Assembly: GCF_032999765.1 (NCBI RefSeq)
Contig: NZ_CP136051.1
Coordinates: 3,324,417-3,388,416 of the forward strand
Source of the DNA: Imperialibacter roseus
GTDB lineage: Bacteria > Bacteroidota > Bacteroidia > Cytophagales > Cyclobacteriaceae
DNA length: 64,000 nucleotides
Direction of reading: 5' to 3'
In this document: positions 8,509 to 18,319 of the stretch, piece by piece
Numbering within the stretch: position 1 is the stretch's first letter
How the letters are laid out: each line of letters begins with the position of its first letter
Position numbers and translations under genes: made by a program
The notes under the pieces: generated by a model
What the model saw: the letters and a program-made list of their open reading frames with translations, nothing else
Databases searched by the model: none
What the model was told of the DNA's origin: nothing

Positions 8509-9960
8509 TCAGAGCCAATCCCTGGAAAGTTTTTCAGCCGCAATGATGCCACTCAACACTGTCCCCGGAATCCCCTGCCCAGGGTAAGACGTGTCACCAC
8601 ATAGGTAGGCTCTTTTTGGTCCAAGTCTGGCGTTGAGCATTTGCCATGGCCGGATTTTCATGTATTGCGGGTAGCCCCCCACGAACCCCCATTTTCTTCC
8701 TGTCCACTTTTCCCACGCCTTTGGCCCCGAGTTGTGTTTGTAAACGATGTCCTTTCGGTCCAGAAAATTATGGTGCTCAAGGGTGTCGATGATTTCCTTT
8801 TCCAAAATATCACTGGCAATTTCAGTGCCTTCGGGGTGCGGAATGTGCGTTGTGACCGACGCTACCATCAGGCCTTCCACATCCGAACGGGTTTCGTCAA
8901 GCGGGTGGCTTAAGCTTAAAAAAATGCTTTTGGATTTTATCCCACTTAACGGTGCGTGCAGGTGAATCTGGTAGTGAATGGCATCGAAGTGTTTCCTGGG
9001 CCTGAAACCTATGCTAAGCTGAAAGGCACTATTTAGCGTCTTTGATGGCATGTCCTTTACTCCATTTCGCTGAATTTGGGGAAATACTTCCCGGAGATTA
9101 TTGATTGGAACAGCCCCGATTACATAATTCGACTCAAAAGTACCCTTTGAAGTGTCAATGACATATCTCTCACCGTTTGTTGCTATCTTCTCCGCCCGAC
9201 ACTTCAAAGCAACTACTCCTCCCTTGCCTTCAATATAGTCTACCAAGGGGTTAATAAGATTGATCATGCCTCCATCCAGATAGTAATTGCCATAGTTAGT
9301 GTAGCAAAGGGCTGTTGCTCCAAACAATACATTTACTTCCTCCATCCGATTTTGAGCGGTAATGAGCAACTGTTCATTAACGAATGCAACAAATCGCTCA
9401 TTTTGGTCAAGCCCATGCTTTTGCAGAAGCTCGGCCATAGATGAGAAGCTCCATCTCGCATAGCTAAAGTCAGTTATACGTGCTCTGAAAGCCAATTTTA
9501 CCAGATCATAAAAGGATGAAGGAGGAAACTCCCTGAATCGAAGTGAGGCATCCCACACAAACCGGCTGACATCGTAACAAAACTCCCAAAATGGGCGTTG
9601 GCCTTTGCTTCCAAAAATCCGCTCGGCCTCCGTTATCCAATCTTCAATAGCTTCATAGCGGTTAATGATTGTTCCATCTGCCAACACCACCTGCATGGGC
9701 AAAGCAAGCTTTCTGGCAGGCAGGTGGATACCTGTTTTGTCCAACAGATACTTCAACGGCATCCCTTTATCCAGCCCAACCAGTGTGGTGGCACCAGTTT
9801 CAAAAACGAAACCCTTGCGCCAATATGAGCTTGTACATCCTCCTGGTAGGTAATTTTGCTCCAGCACAGCCACTGTTAGTCCTTTCTGAGCCAACAGTGC
9901 AGCACTTGTTAAACCACCCATTCCGCTTCCCACCACACATGCATCAAATCTATTCTCCAT
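8509..9960 (-). CDS. CrtI/CRTISO-like FAD-dependent oxidoreductase
   Basis: A 483-residue flavoprotein. The N-terminal dinucleotide fold is VVGSGMGGLTSAALLA, followed by the LEQNYLPGGCTSSY loop. The C-terminal FAD motif contains LCGDTSYPGQGIPG and a final SGIIAAEKL. This is the phytoene desaturase/carotenoid isomerase/retinol saturase superfamily. Members act on polyenes, but the precise substrate cannot be told and no crtB or crtZ is nearby. It is a single gene, divergent from queD over 143 bp. Confidence 0.82.
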   Translation of the reverse strand: MENRFDACVVGSGMGGLTSAALLAQKGLTVAVLEQNYLPGGCTSSYWRKGFVFETGATTLVGLDKGMPLKYLLDKTGIHLPARKLALPMQVVLADGTIINRYEAIEDWITEAERIFGSKGQRPFWEFCYDVSRFVWDASLRFREFPPSSFYDLVKLAFRARITDFSYARWSFSSMAELLQKHGLDQNERFVAFVNEQLLITAQNRMEEVNVLFGATALCYTNYGNYYLDGGMINLINPLVDYIEGKGGVVALKCRAEKIATNGERYVIDTSKGTFESNYVIGAVPINNLREVFPQIQRNGVKDMPSKTLNSAFQLSIGFRPRKHFDAIHYQIHLHAPLSGIKSKSIFLSLSHPLDETRSDVEGLMVASVTTHIPHPEGTEIASDILEKEIIDTLEHHNFLDRKDIVYKHNSGPKAWEKWTGRKWGFVGGYPQYMKIRPWQMLNARLGPKRAYLCGDTSYPGQGIPGTVLSGIIAAEKLSRDWL

Positions 9961-10103
9961 TCTCTGAAGGATTGTTTAATATATTGTCAAAAAAATTAAA
10001 CAAGTTGACTCCTCATAATGTTTGCTGAGTAATTGATTCTATTAACACAAATTATTGCACTTATTTACCAAATAAACGTTTATACCATTTCAAATACTCC
10101 TGA

Positions 10104-10511
10104 ATGAAGGTAGCAGTCTATAGAAAAGAACATTTTAATGCGGCGCACAGGCTCAACAATCCTGCCTGGAGCGAGGAAAAGAACAGAAAGGTTTTTGGAA
10201 AGTGCAATAATGACAACTACCACGGGCACAATTACGATTTGGTGGTAAAACTAGTGGGAGAACCTGACCCTGAAACAGGCTACCTATTTGACATGAAAGT
10301 GTTAAGTGACCTGGTAAAGGAGCACGTAACAAAAAAATTTGACCATAAAAACCTAAATGTCGATGTGGAAGAGTTTCGCTCGTTGAATCCCACTGCTGAA
10401 AATATTGCCATCGTGATCTATGACTTGTTGAGAGCCAGAATTGACAACAAATTTGATTTAAAAATTACCCTTTATGAAACGGAAAGAAACTTTGTTGAGT
10501 ACCCAGCCTAG
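10104..10511 (+). CDS. 6-pyruvoyl-/6-carboxytetrahydropterin synthase (PTPS/QueD family)
   Basis: A 135-residue T-fold enzyme. The zinc histidines are visible in FNAAHRLNNP (near residue 15) and YHGHNYDL (near 41), with the catalytic cysteine in FGKCNND and the acidic ending LYETERNFVEY. It converts dihydroneopterin triphosphate either to 6-pyruvoyl-tetrahydropterin (biopterin route) or to 6-carboxy-tetrahydropterin (queuosine route). Because folE overlaps its end and an SDR follows, a biopterin-type route is a fair guess; there are no queC or queE genes here. Confidence 0.9.
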   Translation: MKVAVYRKEHFNAAHRLNNPAWSEEKNRKVFGKCNNDNYHGHNYDLVVKLVGEPDPETGYLFDMKVLSDLVKEHVTKKFDHKNLNVDVEEFRSLNPTAENIAIVIYDLLRARIDNKFDLKITLYETERNFVEYPA

Positions 10512-11184
10512 CCAGGCATTGGACATAGATGATTTGGACGACGACCACGTTGCTACTTCCTATGAAACTCCGTTGAGAGCGGATGCTTTTGAGATGGACG
10601 ACGATCTCAAAATGGAGCTTATTGCCAAGCATTTCAGGGAAATTATGCACATTCTCGGCATGGATCTTACTGACGACAGCCTGAAAGGCACTCCCAACAG
10701 AGTGGCTAAAATGTATGTCAAAGAGGTTTTCAGCGGATTAAACCCAAAAAATAAGCCTACGGCAAAGCTGTTTGACAACAAATACGAGTACAACGAGATG
10801 CTGGTAGAGCGTGACATTACCTTCTATTCTTATTGCGAGCATCATTTCGTACCTATTTATGGTAAAGCACATGTGGCTTACATATCCAGCGGAAAGGTGA
10901 TCGGCTTGTCCAAAATCAACCGGATTGTTCAGTATTATGCCAAAAGACCTCAGGTACAAGAAAGAATGACCGTGCAGATTGCCAATGAGCTCAAAAAGAT
11001 TTTGAAGACAGACAATGTGGGAGTTGTAGTAGATGCCGTGCACATGTGTGTTTCTTCACGTGGAGTAGGTGACACAAACAGCAGGACAGGTACTGCACAT
11101 TTCAGTGGCAAGTTTTCAGATGAAAACACCAAAAAAGAATTTCTGAATTACATCAATACACCCAACAATCTCAATGGTAAATAG
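10474..11184 (+). CDS. folE: GTP cyclohydrolase I
   Basis: A 236-residue FolE. Zinc and catalytic motifs are EHHFVPIYGKAHVAY and VDAVHMCVSSRGV, with the conserved LKGTPNRVAKMY before them. The enzyme makes dihydroneopterin triphosphate from GTP. I take the ATG at 10474, although it lies 38 bases inside the previous gene, because Bacteroidota FolE proteins share the segment before SYETPLRADAF; the next ATG (10594) would cut it off. The overlap implies coupled translation with the PTPS-type gene that uses its product. Confidence 0.93.
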   Translation: MKRKETLLSTQPSQALDIDDLDDDHVATSYETPLRADAFEMDDDLKMELIAKHFREIMHILGMDLTDDSLKGTPNRVAKMYVKEVFSGLNPKNKPTAKLFDNKYEYNEMLVERDITFYSYCEHHFVPIYGKAHVAYISSGKVIGLSKINRIVQYYAKRPQVQERMTVQIANELKKILKTDNVGVVVDAVHMCVSSRGVGDTNSRTGTAHFSGKFSDENTKKEFLNYINTPNNLNGK

Positions 11185-11226
11185 TTAGTGAAGTAGCAAT
11201 AAGCTACACCAAAAAACTATTTACCA

Positions 11227-11940
11227 ATGAGCAACGGGAATGCAAAAAGCTATCTGATCGTTGGCGGGTCGAAGGGCATTGGACTTGAGGTAGTGAAGAA
11301 ACTGCTTGAACTGGGGCATTTCGTTCACAGTATTTCAAGGTCAGAAAATCCCTTGACTCATGCCAATCTGGTGCACCACCAATTTGACGCCACTATAGGA
11401 GACTGGTCAGAAGTCTCGCTGCCTCAAGTACTTGATGGGTTTGTGTACTGCCCGGGCACTATTAATTTGAAGCCATTTCACCGTCTCGCTGAGGCAGATT
11501 TCAATCTTGACTTCAGCGTTAATCTCATCGGCGCAGTAAAAGCCTTTCAAAAGGTCCACCCGTCTCTAAAAGCTGCGAATAAGTCTAGTGTCGTACTCTT
11601 TAGCACAGTGGCAGTATCGCAGGGCATGAGCTTTCATGCTTCGGTAGGAGCGGCCAAAGGAGCCGTTGAGGGGCTTGCCAAATCGCTGGCTGCAGAATGG
11701 GTGAGTCACGGAATTAGGGTGAACACTATTGCACCTTCCCTTGTGGACACTCCGCTGGCAGCTGGCCTGCTTTCGTCTGTAGAAAAACGCAGCGGTGCCG
11801 AGAAAAGAAACCCGATGGGACACATAGGCTCCGCACAAGAGCTAGCGGAAACCGTTATTTATCTTCTTACCGCCGCCGGTTGGCTCACAGGGCAAGTGTT
11901 GCACCTTGACGGCGGAATGTCGAGCATCAGACCAATTTAA
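11227..11940 (+). CDS. short-chain dehydrogenase lacking the catalytic tyrosine
   Basis: A 237-residue SDR with GGSKGIG at the N-terminus and the cofactor-side ending GQVLHLDGGMSSI. In place of the YxxxK active site it reads FHASVGAAKGAVEGL: the lysine is present but the residue four before it is valine. The FabI-type spacing would put a histidine at the tyrosine position. I know of widespread SDRs with this FHASxxAAKGA variant, but not their reaction. It follows folE by 42 bp, so it may supply the reductase step of a biopterin-like pathway. That is inference. Confidence 0.75.
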   Translation: MSNGNAKSYLIVGGSKGIGLEVVKKLLELGHFVHSISRSENPLTHANLVHHQFDATIGDWSEVSLPQVLDGFVYCPGTINLKPFHRLAEADFNLDFSVNLIGAVKAFQKVHPSLKAANKSSVVLFSTVAVSQGMSFHASVGAAKGAVEGLAKSLAAEWVSHGIRVNTIAPSLVDTPLAAGLLSSVEKRSGAEKRNPMGHIGSAQELAETVIYLLTAAGWLTGQVLHLDGGMSSIRPI

Positions 11941-12008
11941 TCTCAATTCTTCAAAACAATTCGGTGAATCTTAAAGATATATAGTATATCACTCAATATG
12001 TAATATTC

Positions 12009-12272
12009 ATGCCCAGTCCTCCGGAAGCATTCCTAATTTTTAAAACTGAGTTAAAAAGGCTTGAACTAGAGAAAGAAAGGCTTAGAATCCAGTATGAGCA
12101 AAGGATATCATTGCTAAACAAAGAACTTGACTATTTGAAAGAGCAGATAAACTCCCAGGAAAGCATGCTCAAATCGGCTTTCGACTATGCGTCGAAGCTT
12201 GAACAAAACATGAAGGCATTCAAAGAAGACATTATCCAGGACAAGGCACGCTTAAAAGAAAGCCGCCATTAA
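12009..12272 (+). CDS. small coiled-coil protein of unknown function
   Basis: An 87-residue, highly charged protein. From residue 12 to the end it shows heptad spacing (KRLELEKERLRIQYEQ, LNKELDYLKEQIN), a long coiled coil without signal or membrane segment. I do not recognise the family. It sits 10 bp ahead of the next gene and 68 bp behind the SDR, so it may belong to a transcript with either. Codon use looks like the neighbours. Confidence 0.6.
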   Translation: MPSPPEAFLIFKTELKRLELEKERLRIQYEQRISLLNKELDYLKEQINSQESMLKSAFDYASKLEQNMKAFKEDIIQDKARLKESRH

Positions 12273-12282
12273 AGTCACGCCT

Positions 12283-12738
12283 ATGGAAGCTACAAGAAAC
12301 TTGAAAGAAGTCGACCAGGAAGCAATGGGTTTCCAACTGCGTTTCGAGAACCGCTGGGCAAGAGTTGTCTATCACCCTGACTTGAAGGTCGTGCTTTGCC
12401 AGCTACTTTCGGACTATGTACCAATAGAGCATTTTCGATCCATTTTCCAACAAATTTCTGCTCTTATCGAAAATGGAGATTTTACAAAATTCATTTTTGA
12501 TAAAAGATCACTACGCACATTTCACCAGCCTTCAATGGAGTGGTATTTCCTTTATTGGAAACAGGAAATGATGCGCTATGGGTTACTTCAACATCGAAAA
12601 ATACTACCGAATTTGGACTGGTTCAAGACGGCAGTTGCCATTGAACGAGGGCAGCTAGCTGGCAAAATGTCGCCTGAAGCAGTTGAAAAACTGGACATCA
12701 AGTATTGCGATAACATTCCGGAAGCCATTCGGACATGA
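12283..12738 (+). CDS. hypothetical protein, possibly STAS-like fold
   Basis: A 151-residue cytoplasmic protein with no signal peptide. The pattern of a short strand (ARVVYHPDLKVVLCQLL), a helix, then a strand FTKFIFDKRSLRTF resembles the STAS/SpoIIAA-like proteins common in Cytophagales, many of unknown role. No catalytic motif is visible. It is 10 bp after the coiled-coil gene, so the two are probably expressed together. Function not known. Confidence 0.65.
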   Translation: MEATRNLKEVDQEAMGFQLRFENRWARVVYHPDLKVVLCQLLSDYVPIEHFRSIFQQISALIENGDFTKFIFDKRSLRTFHQPSMEWYFLYWKQEMMRYGLLQHRKILPNLDWFKTAVAIERGQLAGKMSPEAVEKLDIKYCDNIPEAIRT

Positions 12739-12770
12739 ATAATACCCGTTATTCACTGCCACAAATCTGA

Positions 12771-13343
12771 AGACATCCTTTCGATAGAAAGTCCTTTCAG
12801 GCGCAGCTTTATGAATTCGCTAACGGGATTCAAAAGCGTTGCCCTGATTTGAAGCAGAAGTTTGCTAAGAGTAAATGATCTGGCAGTCTTCATTAAGATG
12901 ATTCATGTAGGTGCAACTCCTCCGCTGATTGGCGTACTTTTCAGACTGCATGCTGTTTCGGGACACTCCCTCGAGAACATTTTGGCTGCCAGTTCATTTT
13001 CCCTGAATCATTTCACAGAAAAGACTGTGCCACGGACACAGCAAACCATCGTAAGATATGGAGAAAGTGAATTTGAGCCACCGGACTAACGCCAGAGTTC
13101 ATTGGAAGCTTTTCTTCGCCCCATGTAAAGGAAGCTGCAATAAAAATAGGTCTCGGGCTTGTGAAAGTGCATACTATCAACGCCAACAGTGCCGAACTCG
13201 TTATTGAAGCCATAAAAGAAGCGCTGGTGCCACATTTTTGTGTCGGGTCAGACGGTTCTCTCAACCCTGAAGCAGCTCAGGTTGTCAATCATGGCAAGTT
13301 AGAATTAAACCTCTCCATGGATAAAATAGCTCAGCTCACTTAA
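12771..13343 (+). pseudogene. decayed coding region of unknown family
   Basis: Three short pieces look coding but lie in different frames. The first is 12771-12878 (starts HPFDRKSFQAQLYEFANG, ends in TGA), the second 12862-13089, and the third about 13077-13343 (contains SPHVKEAAIKIGLGLVKV). None has a convincing start. The third piece is faintly like the H-xxxx-AA-xxxG-G stretch of group II PLP decarboxylases, which is not enough to name it. I read it as a frameshifted relic. The rest up to 13461 shows no gene. Confidence 0.35.
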
Positions 13344-13461
13344 GTTAAGTCCGGAAAAACACCACAACGGATAGACGATATCTTGCCTAACTAAAAAATG
13401 TGGCTTTCCACAGGCGTATTAGTGCGGGAAATACTAAGTATCCAAAAATCATCTGATTATA

Positions 13462-13493
13462 TTGAAATTTTTCAATTTACTCAGCTATTTTTG
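13462..13493 (+). promoter_or_regulatory. Bacteroidota-type promoter of hppA
   Basis: TTG at 13462-13464 and a full TAnnTTTG match (TATTTTTG, 13486-13493) are separated by 21 bp, the usual -33/-7 spacing in this phylum. Transcription would begin near 13500, giving a leader of about 65 bases that holds the palindrome at 13509-13531. Confidence 0.65.
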
Positions 13494-13508
13494 CGCCCCT
13501 GAAATGAG

Positions 13509-13531
13509 CCTTAACATATAATATGTTAAGG
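13509..13531 (+). promoter_or_regulatory. 23-base palindrome in the hppA leader
   Basis: Two perfect 11-base arms (CCTTAACATAT and ATATGTTAAGG) flank one A. It lies about 10 bases after the predicted start of transcription. It could be an operator for a dimeric repressor or an RNA hairpin near the 5' end that protects the message. Confidence 0.55.
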
Positions 13532-13564
13532 ACTAACAACTTTTCATTGAACTAAAAACTGACC

Positions 13565-15760
13565 ATGAACAGTATAGTGTATTTAGTCCCTGCTCTGGGG
13601 ATTTTAGGATTGATCGTAATGATCATGAAATCGTCGTGGGTATCGAAACAAGATGCCGGTGATGACAATATGAAGGTATTGGCTGGTTACATCGCCGACG
13701 GAGCCATGGCTTTCCTGAAAGCAGAATGGAAAGTGCTTGGCTATTTCGTGGTAATTGCTGCTATTCTGCTGGCCTATTCAGGTACTCTTGTTCCTGATTC
13801 TCATCCAACCATCGCCATCGCCTTTGTAATAGGCGCCGTTCTTTCTGCATTTGCCGGCTGGGTAGGTATGAATATCGCCACAAAAGCAAATGTGAGAACC
13901 ACGCAAGCCGCCAGAACCTCGCTGGCGCAAGCCTTGAAGGTCTCTTTTAACGGCGGTGCCGTTATGGGCCTTGGAGTGGCTGGGCTGGCTGTATTGGGCC
14001 TTGGCTCACTGTTCATTGTATTAGTTCAGATTTTCGTGCCAGAAGGCGCTGCGGCTACAGGCCTTGAAATGAAAACTGCCATTGAAGTGTTAGCTGGTTT
14101 TTCTTTAGGTGCCGAATCTATTGCCCTTTTCGCTCGTGTTGGTGGCGGCATATACACCAAAGCCGCTGACGTAGGCGCCGACCTTGTAGGTAAAGTTGAA
14201 GCTGGAATTCCCGAAGACGACGTTCGTAACCCGGCAACAATCGCCGACAACGTGGGCGACAACGTGGGTGACGTAGCCGGTATGGGCGCTGACCTTTTCG
14301 GGTCTTATGTGGCCACCATTCTTGCCACCATGGTATTAGGACAAGAAATCGATGCTTCTGCCGATGCTTTCGGTGGGTTCTCCCCTATTTTGCTGCCGAT
14401 GATCATTGCTGGTATGGGCCTTGTTTTCTCTATAGTGGGAACATTTTTTGTCCGCATCAAAAGTGAAACTTCCAGTGTTCAGGCAGCTTTGAACATGGGC
14501 AACTGGTCATCTATCTTCCTGACTGGCGTCGGTTCTTTCTTTCTGGTAAAGTACATGCTGCCTGCCAGCCTTTCCATCCGGGGATATGAATTCACAAACA
14601 TGGATGTGTTCTACGCCATCCTGCTTGGCCTTGTGGTTGGCGCATTGATGAGCATCGTGACGGAGTACTACACTGCCATGGGCAAGAAGCCTGTTAACTC
14701 TATTGTTCAGCAGTCTTCTACAGGTCATGCAACCAATATTATCGGTGGCCTTTCTGTTGGCATGGAGTCAACAGTTTTACCTATTCTGATTCTTGCAGCC
14801 GGTATTTACGGCTCGTTCTCATTTGCTGGTCTTTATGGAGTAGCCATTGCGGCTGCTGGTATGATGGCCACTACAGCCATGCAGCTTGCCATCGACGCCT
14901 TTGGCCCAATTGCGGATAATGCCGGAGGTATCGCTGAAATGAGTGGCCTTCCTAAAGAAGTTCGTGAACGCACCGACAACCTGGACGCAGTTGGTAACAC
15001 TACCGCAGCAGCGGGAAAAGGTTTTGCTATCGCTTCGGCTGCCCTTACAGCACTTGCCCTCTTTGCAGCATTTGTTGGTGTAGCTGGAATCGACTCAATC
15101 GATATTTACAAAGCTGACGTGCTTGCAGGCTTGTTTGTGGGCGGAATGATCCCATTTATATTTTCCTCCCTTGCCATTGCTGCCGTGGGTCGTGCCGCTA
15201 TGGACATGGTGAACGAAGTGCGTCGTCAGTTCAAGGAAATTCCTGGCATCATGGAGTACAAAGGAAAGCCAGAATATGACAAATGCGTGGCCATTTCAAC
15301 CAAAGCTTCCATTCGTGAAATGATGCTTCCTGGTGCTATTGCACTGCTGACGCCGATCATCGTTGGTTTCAGCTTTGGCCCTGAAGTACTCGGGGGTACA
15401 CTAGCCGGTATCACAGTTTCTGGCGTGTTGATGGGGATTTTCCAAAACAACGCCGGTGGTGCATGGGACAACGCCAAAAAGTCGTTCGAAAAGGGTGTTG
15501 AAATCAACGGCAAGATGGAGTACAAAGGCTCCGAGCCCCACAAAGCGTCAGTGACTGGCGATACAGTTGGTGATCCTTTCAAAGACACATCCGGACCGTC
15601 GATGAACATTCTTATCAAGCTTACATCTATCGTAGCGCTCATCATTGCGCCACATATTTCCGAAAAACCTCACACAGCGTCGATAGACCAGCAGCTCAAT
15701 GAGCAAACTGCAAAAGAGATCAGTGTGAAAGTGGAGAAAGTACTTGAAAAGGTTAAGTAA
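13565..15760 (+). CDS. hppA: membrane-bound ion-pumping pyrophosphatase
   Basis: A 731-residue integral membrane enzyme with about 16 hydrophobic segments that couples pyrophosphate hydrolysis to export of H+ or Na+. The substrate motif [18 protein letters not shown] begins near residue 200, followed by the Asp-rich [11 protein letters not shown]. The cation-binding position reads [11 protein letters not shown]: alanine, not lysine, in the GNT(T)x site marks the K+-dependent class. Whether it moves protons or sodium cannot be told by eye. It is a single gene with its own promoter and a terminator, and expression may be controlled at the palindrome in its leader. Confidence 0.96.
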   Translation: MNSIVYLVPALGILGLIVMIMKSSWVSKQDAGDDNMKVLAGYIADGAMAFLKAEWKVLGYFVVIAAILLAYSGTLVPDSHPTIAIAFVIGAVLSAFAGWVGMNIATKANVRTTQAARTSLAQALKVSFNGGAVMGLGVAGLAVLGLGSLFIVLVQIFVPEGAAATGLEMKTAIEVLAGFSLGAESIALFARVGGGIYTKAADVGADLVGKVEAGIPEDDVRNPATIADNVGDNVGDVAGMGADLFGSYVATILATMVLGQEIDASADAFGGFSPILLPMIIAGMGLVFSIVGTFFVRIKSETSSVQAALNMGNWSSIFLTGVGSFFLVKYMLPASLSIRGYEFTNMDVFYAILLGLVVGALMSIVTEYYTAMGKKPVNSIVQQSSTGHATNIIGGLSVGMESTVLPILILAAGIYGSFSFAGLYGVAIAAAGMMATTAMQLAIDAFGPIADNAGGIAEMSGLPKEVRERTDNLDAVGNTTAAAGKGFAIASAALTALALFAAFVGVAGIDSIDIYKADVLAGLFVGGMIPFIFSSLAIAAVGRAAMDMVNEVRRQFKEIPGIMEYKGKPEYDKCVAISTKASIREMMLPGAIALLTPIIVGFSFGPEVLGGTLAGITVSGVLMGIFQNNAGGAWDNAKKSFEKGVEINGKMEYKGSEPHKASVTGDTVGDPFKDTSGPSMNILIKLTSIVALIIAPHISEKPHTASIDQQLNEQTAKEISVKVEKVLEKVK

Positions 15761-15795
15761 AACCGAGCCTCGATAAAGCCGTACAAGAAAATTAC

Positions 15796-15832
15796 ATGAC
15801 CCGTGCCTCTTTCTGGTGCGGGTCATTTTTTT
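15796..15832 (+). terminator. intrinsic terminator of hppA
   Basis: An 8-bp stem (ATGACCCG, 15796-15803, with CGGGTCAT, 15819-15826) is followed by a run of seven Ts, just ahead of the convergent kinase gene stop. Confidence 0.8.
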
Positions 15833-15835
15833 GCC

Positions 15836-18154
15836 TTATTCTGAGTGCTCCCTTGGGAACTTCACCACAATAGTGGTACCCTTGCCAACTTGACTCTTCA
15901 GCACGATGGCGGCCCCCAGCCTGTCAGCTATTTTCTTCACAACATACAAACCAAGGCCGTCTCCCTGCGACAACTGACTGCCTTTAAAAAACATATCAAA
16001 GCACCTGTCCTGCACATTTTGGGGAATACCCACGCCATTATCTTCTACAGTAAGGTGTACATGATCTTTGGGGCCATTAGTAAAGCTTACAACGAGTACC
16101 GGCTCTACTTTTGAGGAAAATATCAAGGCGTTTTCTACGATGTTTGCGAGCACGCTTTCTACCAGGTCTTCGCTGGCATTGAAGCCTAAATCAGGAGCAA
16201 TACTTACGGTCACTTTTGTACTATAATCAGTCAACCTGTCTTGAAAACCACTCAAAACTTTCTCCACCAGCCTGGCACACGAGTCGCTGTCGAGATGAGT
16301 AAATGTTAATTCGGTACTGGAAACATAGCTAATAGCAATTAGCTTCTTAAGCATGCTGTCCATTCCGCTAATGACCTTATCAATCAACCCGTAGAGCTCT
16401 CCTACTTTCTCGTCAGTATTTCTGTCCTCAACCAGCTGGACAATCCCTCTTAAAGTCGTCAAAGGGCGTCTCAAATCATGTGAGGCCCGGTAGAGAAAAG
16501 TGTCGAGCTCACGGTAAGCTTTTTGCAGGTTAAGGGTCTTCTCCTCAACCAACGTTTCCAGCTTTGAGTTAATCAGATTAATTTGAGCATTTACATTGCT
16601 CAGTTCCTTGTTGCGGGACTCGATAAACTTATTCTGCTCATCTACTTTAACTCGCTTTTCTTCCAGTTCCTTATTTTGCGACTTAATTTCATGCAACGCA
16701 TTCTCCAACGAGGCGCCCATGCTATGAACCTGTGCTCCCAACTCACCCAAATTCTTATTCTTTGAAGCGTCGGAAAAATTAAGGTTAGCGTATTGCTGTA
16801 GTGACTTCAATGTTTCGTTGAGGTTATCGCCAACCTTTGCGCTCAGTAGCTCAAGCATATGATTAATGTCGGCCCTCAGCCTTCTTAATCTAGGGTTTGC
16901 CGCATGCTCCTTGAGTCTCACGGAAAAAACGCCATTGTTCACCTGTTCAATGAGAAACTGCATTTCCATAATCAGGGCCTGATCTTTTTCAAGATTAGCC
17001 TTGATCCTGTCGACCTCCCCATTTATCTCATGGGCCATGTCTCTCATTTCCCTGCTTCCTCTCTCCGATATCTTTTCATAACCAGTTCGGTCGCCATTCA
17101 AAAAAAGAAAGAAGTTGATTAGTCCGCTCTTCAGCATCATAAGAGGTGTTATCACCCATCGGGAAGTAATAGCCACTACCAAGACTACGCTTATAATAGC
17201 TCCTAAGATGCTCATTATTAGGTTTTTCCACAGCATATTCAGGTACGGAGCCATGAAATCTTCCTTGGGCACTTCAGCAACTACCAGCCAGTCAAATTCC
17301 GGTAAAACCCTCGTCATCAACAGAATAGTTTTTCCTTCCCTTTGAAACTCAGCGATTGACACTCTACCGCTGAGTATGTCGTCCGCCACTTTACCCAAGC
17401 CTGGCTCATTTTTAATATTTGATCCATTTGACTCAGAACTACTATACCCAATCCTGGTCGTGTCGTTATGAAGTTTGATGGTACCACTGCGGTCGACAAT
17501 GTAAAGCTGACCAATAGACTGAAGGCTATCATAGGCAATTACTGAACTAAACTTATCAAGCCGCATGGCCACATCAGCCAGCCCCAGCACATTACCGTCA
17601 TCCCCAATAATCTTGTTGTTGACATAGAAAAGCAATTGTTTGTGCTTCACATATTTGTTAATGTCTATGTTGAATTCCCGAAAATTGTCACTAGTGAGGA
17701 ATTTCTTAAAAAAAGGATCTGCAGCGTCGGTCAATTTTCTCCGAGGCCAATAATTTGAAATAATAACCGGGTTCTCAACTGGGATAATATGGAGACTAAC
17801 AATGTTCTCGCTCGATCCAATTTGGTTCAAATACCTTAGAATCTGTATCGTATCTGGTTGTTCGTTTACAAGCCAATCTTTAACAAATGGGCTGTTCGCC
17901 AGATATTTTGACACATGAATCGCCTCGCTGACATTCTCCATGAACCGCACAGCCGCATAGTCAACCAAGACAGGAAGCTCGTTTGAAATCACCCGTTCCG
18001 TTACCGTCTTTTTGTTTTGATAAAAAGTCCATACACTTAATATAGCACCTACTAACAAAATCAATAGTGATATCAGCACGGTTAGAATAACCTTAAGCCT
18101 TTGTTTCCTTAGGAAGGGAAAAAAATTGTAAGAAGGTTCTTTGAAAGAAGACAT
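15836..18154 (-). CDS. membrane sensor histidine kinase
   Basis: A 772-residue sensor. An N-terminal membrane helix (residues about 20-45) is followed by a large periplasmic Cache-like domain, a second helix around 300-325 (MSILGAIISVVLVVAI), a HAMP-like linker and a long coiled coil (about 480-555). The HisKA phospho-site is FLYRASHDLRRPL near 560. The ATPase N box is NIVENALIFSS, with DNGVGI and GDGLGLYVVKKI further on. No response regulator is adjacent, so it is an orphan kinase. The ligand is unknown; Cache domains usually sense small organic molecules. Confidence 0.88.
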   Translation of the reverse strand: MSSFKEPSYNFFPFLRKQRLKVILTVLISLLILLVGAILSVWTFYQNKKTVTERVISNELPVLVDYAAVRFMENVSEAIHVSKYLANSPFVKDWLVNEQPDTIQILRYLNQIGSSENIVSLHIIPVENPVIISNYWPRRKLTDAADPFFKKFLTSDNFREFNIDINKYVKHKQLLFYVNNKIIGDDGNVLGLADVAMRLDKFSSVIAYDSLQSIGQLYIVDRSGTIKLHNDTTRIGYSSSESNGSNIKNEPGLGKVADDILSGRVSIAEFQREGKTILLMTRVLPEFDWLVVAEVPKEDFMAPYLNMLWKNLIMSILGAIISVVLVVAITSRWVITPLMMLKSGLINFFLFLNGDRTGYEKISERGSREMRDMAHEINGEVDRIKANLEKDQALIMEMQFLIEQVNNGVFSVRLKEHAANPRLRRLRADINHMLELLSAKVGDNLNETLKSLQQYANLNFSDASKNKNLGELGAQVHSMGASLENALHEIKSQNKELEEKRVKVDEQNKFIESRNKELSNVNAQINLINSKLETLVEEKTLNLQKAYRELDTFLYRASHDLRRPLTTLRGIVQLVEDRNTDEKVGELYGLIDKVISGMDSMLKKLIAISYVSSTELTFTHLDSDSCARLVEKVLSGFQDRLTDYSTKVTVSIAPDLGFNASEDLVESVLANIVENALIFSSKVEPVLVVSFTNGPKDHVHLTVEDNGVGIPQNVQDRCFDMFFKGSQLSQGDGLGLYVVKKIADRLGAAIVLKSQVGKGTTIVVKFPREHSE

Positions 18155-18319
18155 CTATACTTTACTGATCTGTATAACTTTAAATGTACATGTTTGTTAT
18201 CGTCATTAGCAACTGACGCTGAAAAAGCCAATTCAACGGTGCTCACTCCACAAACTTTTTCGAACATTAAACTCGGAAAAATAAGTGACTTATAAAGGGA
18301 AGATGTTAATCTTGTAGTA

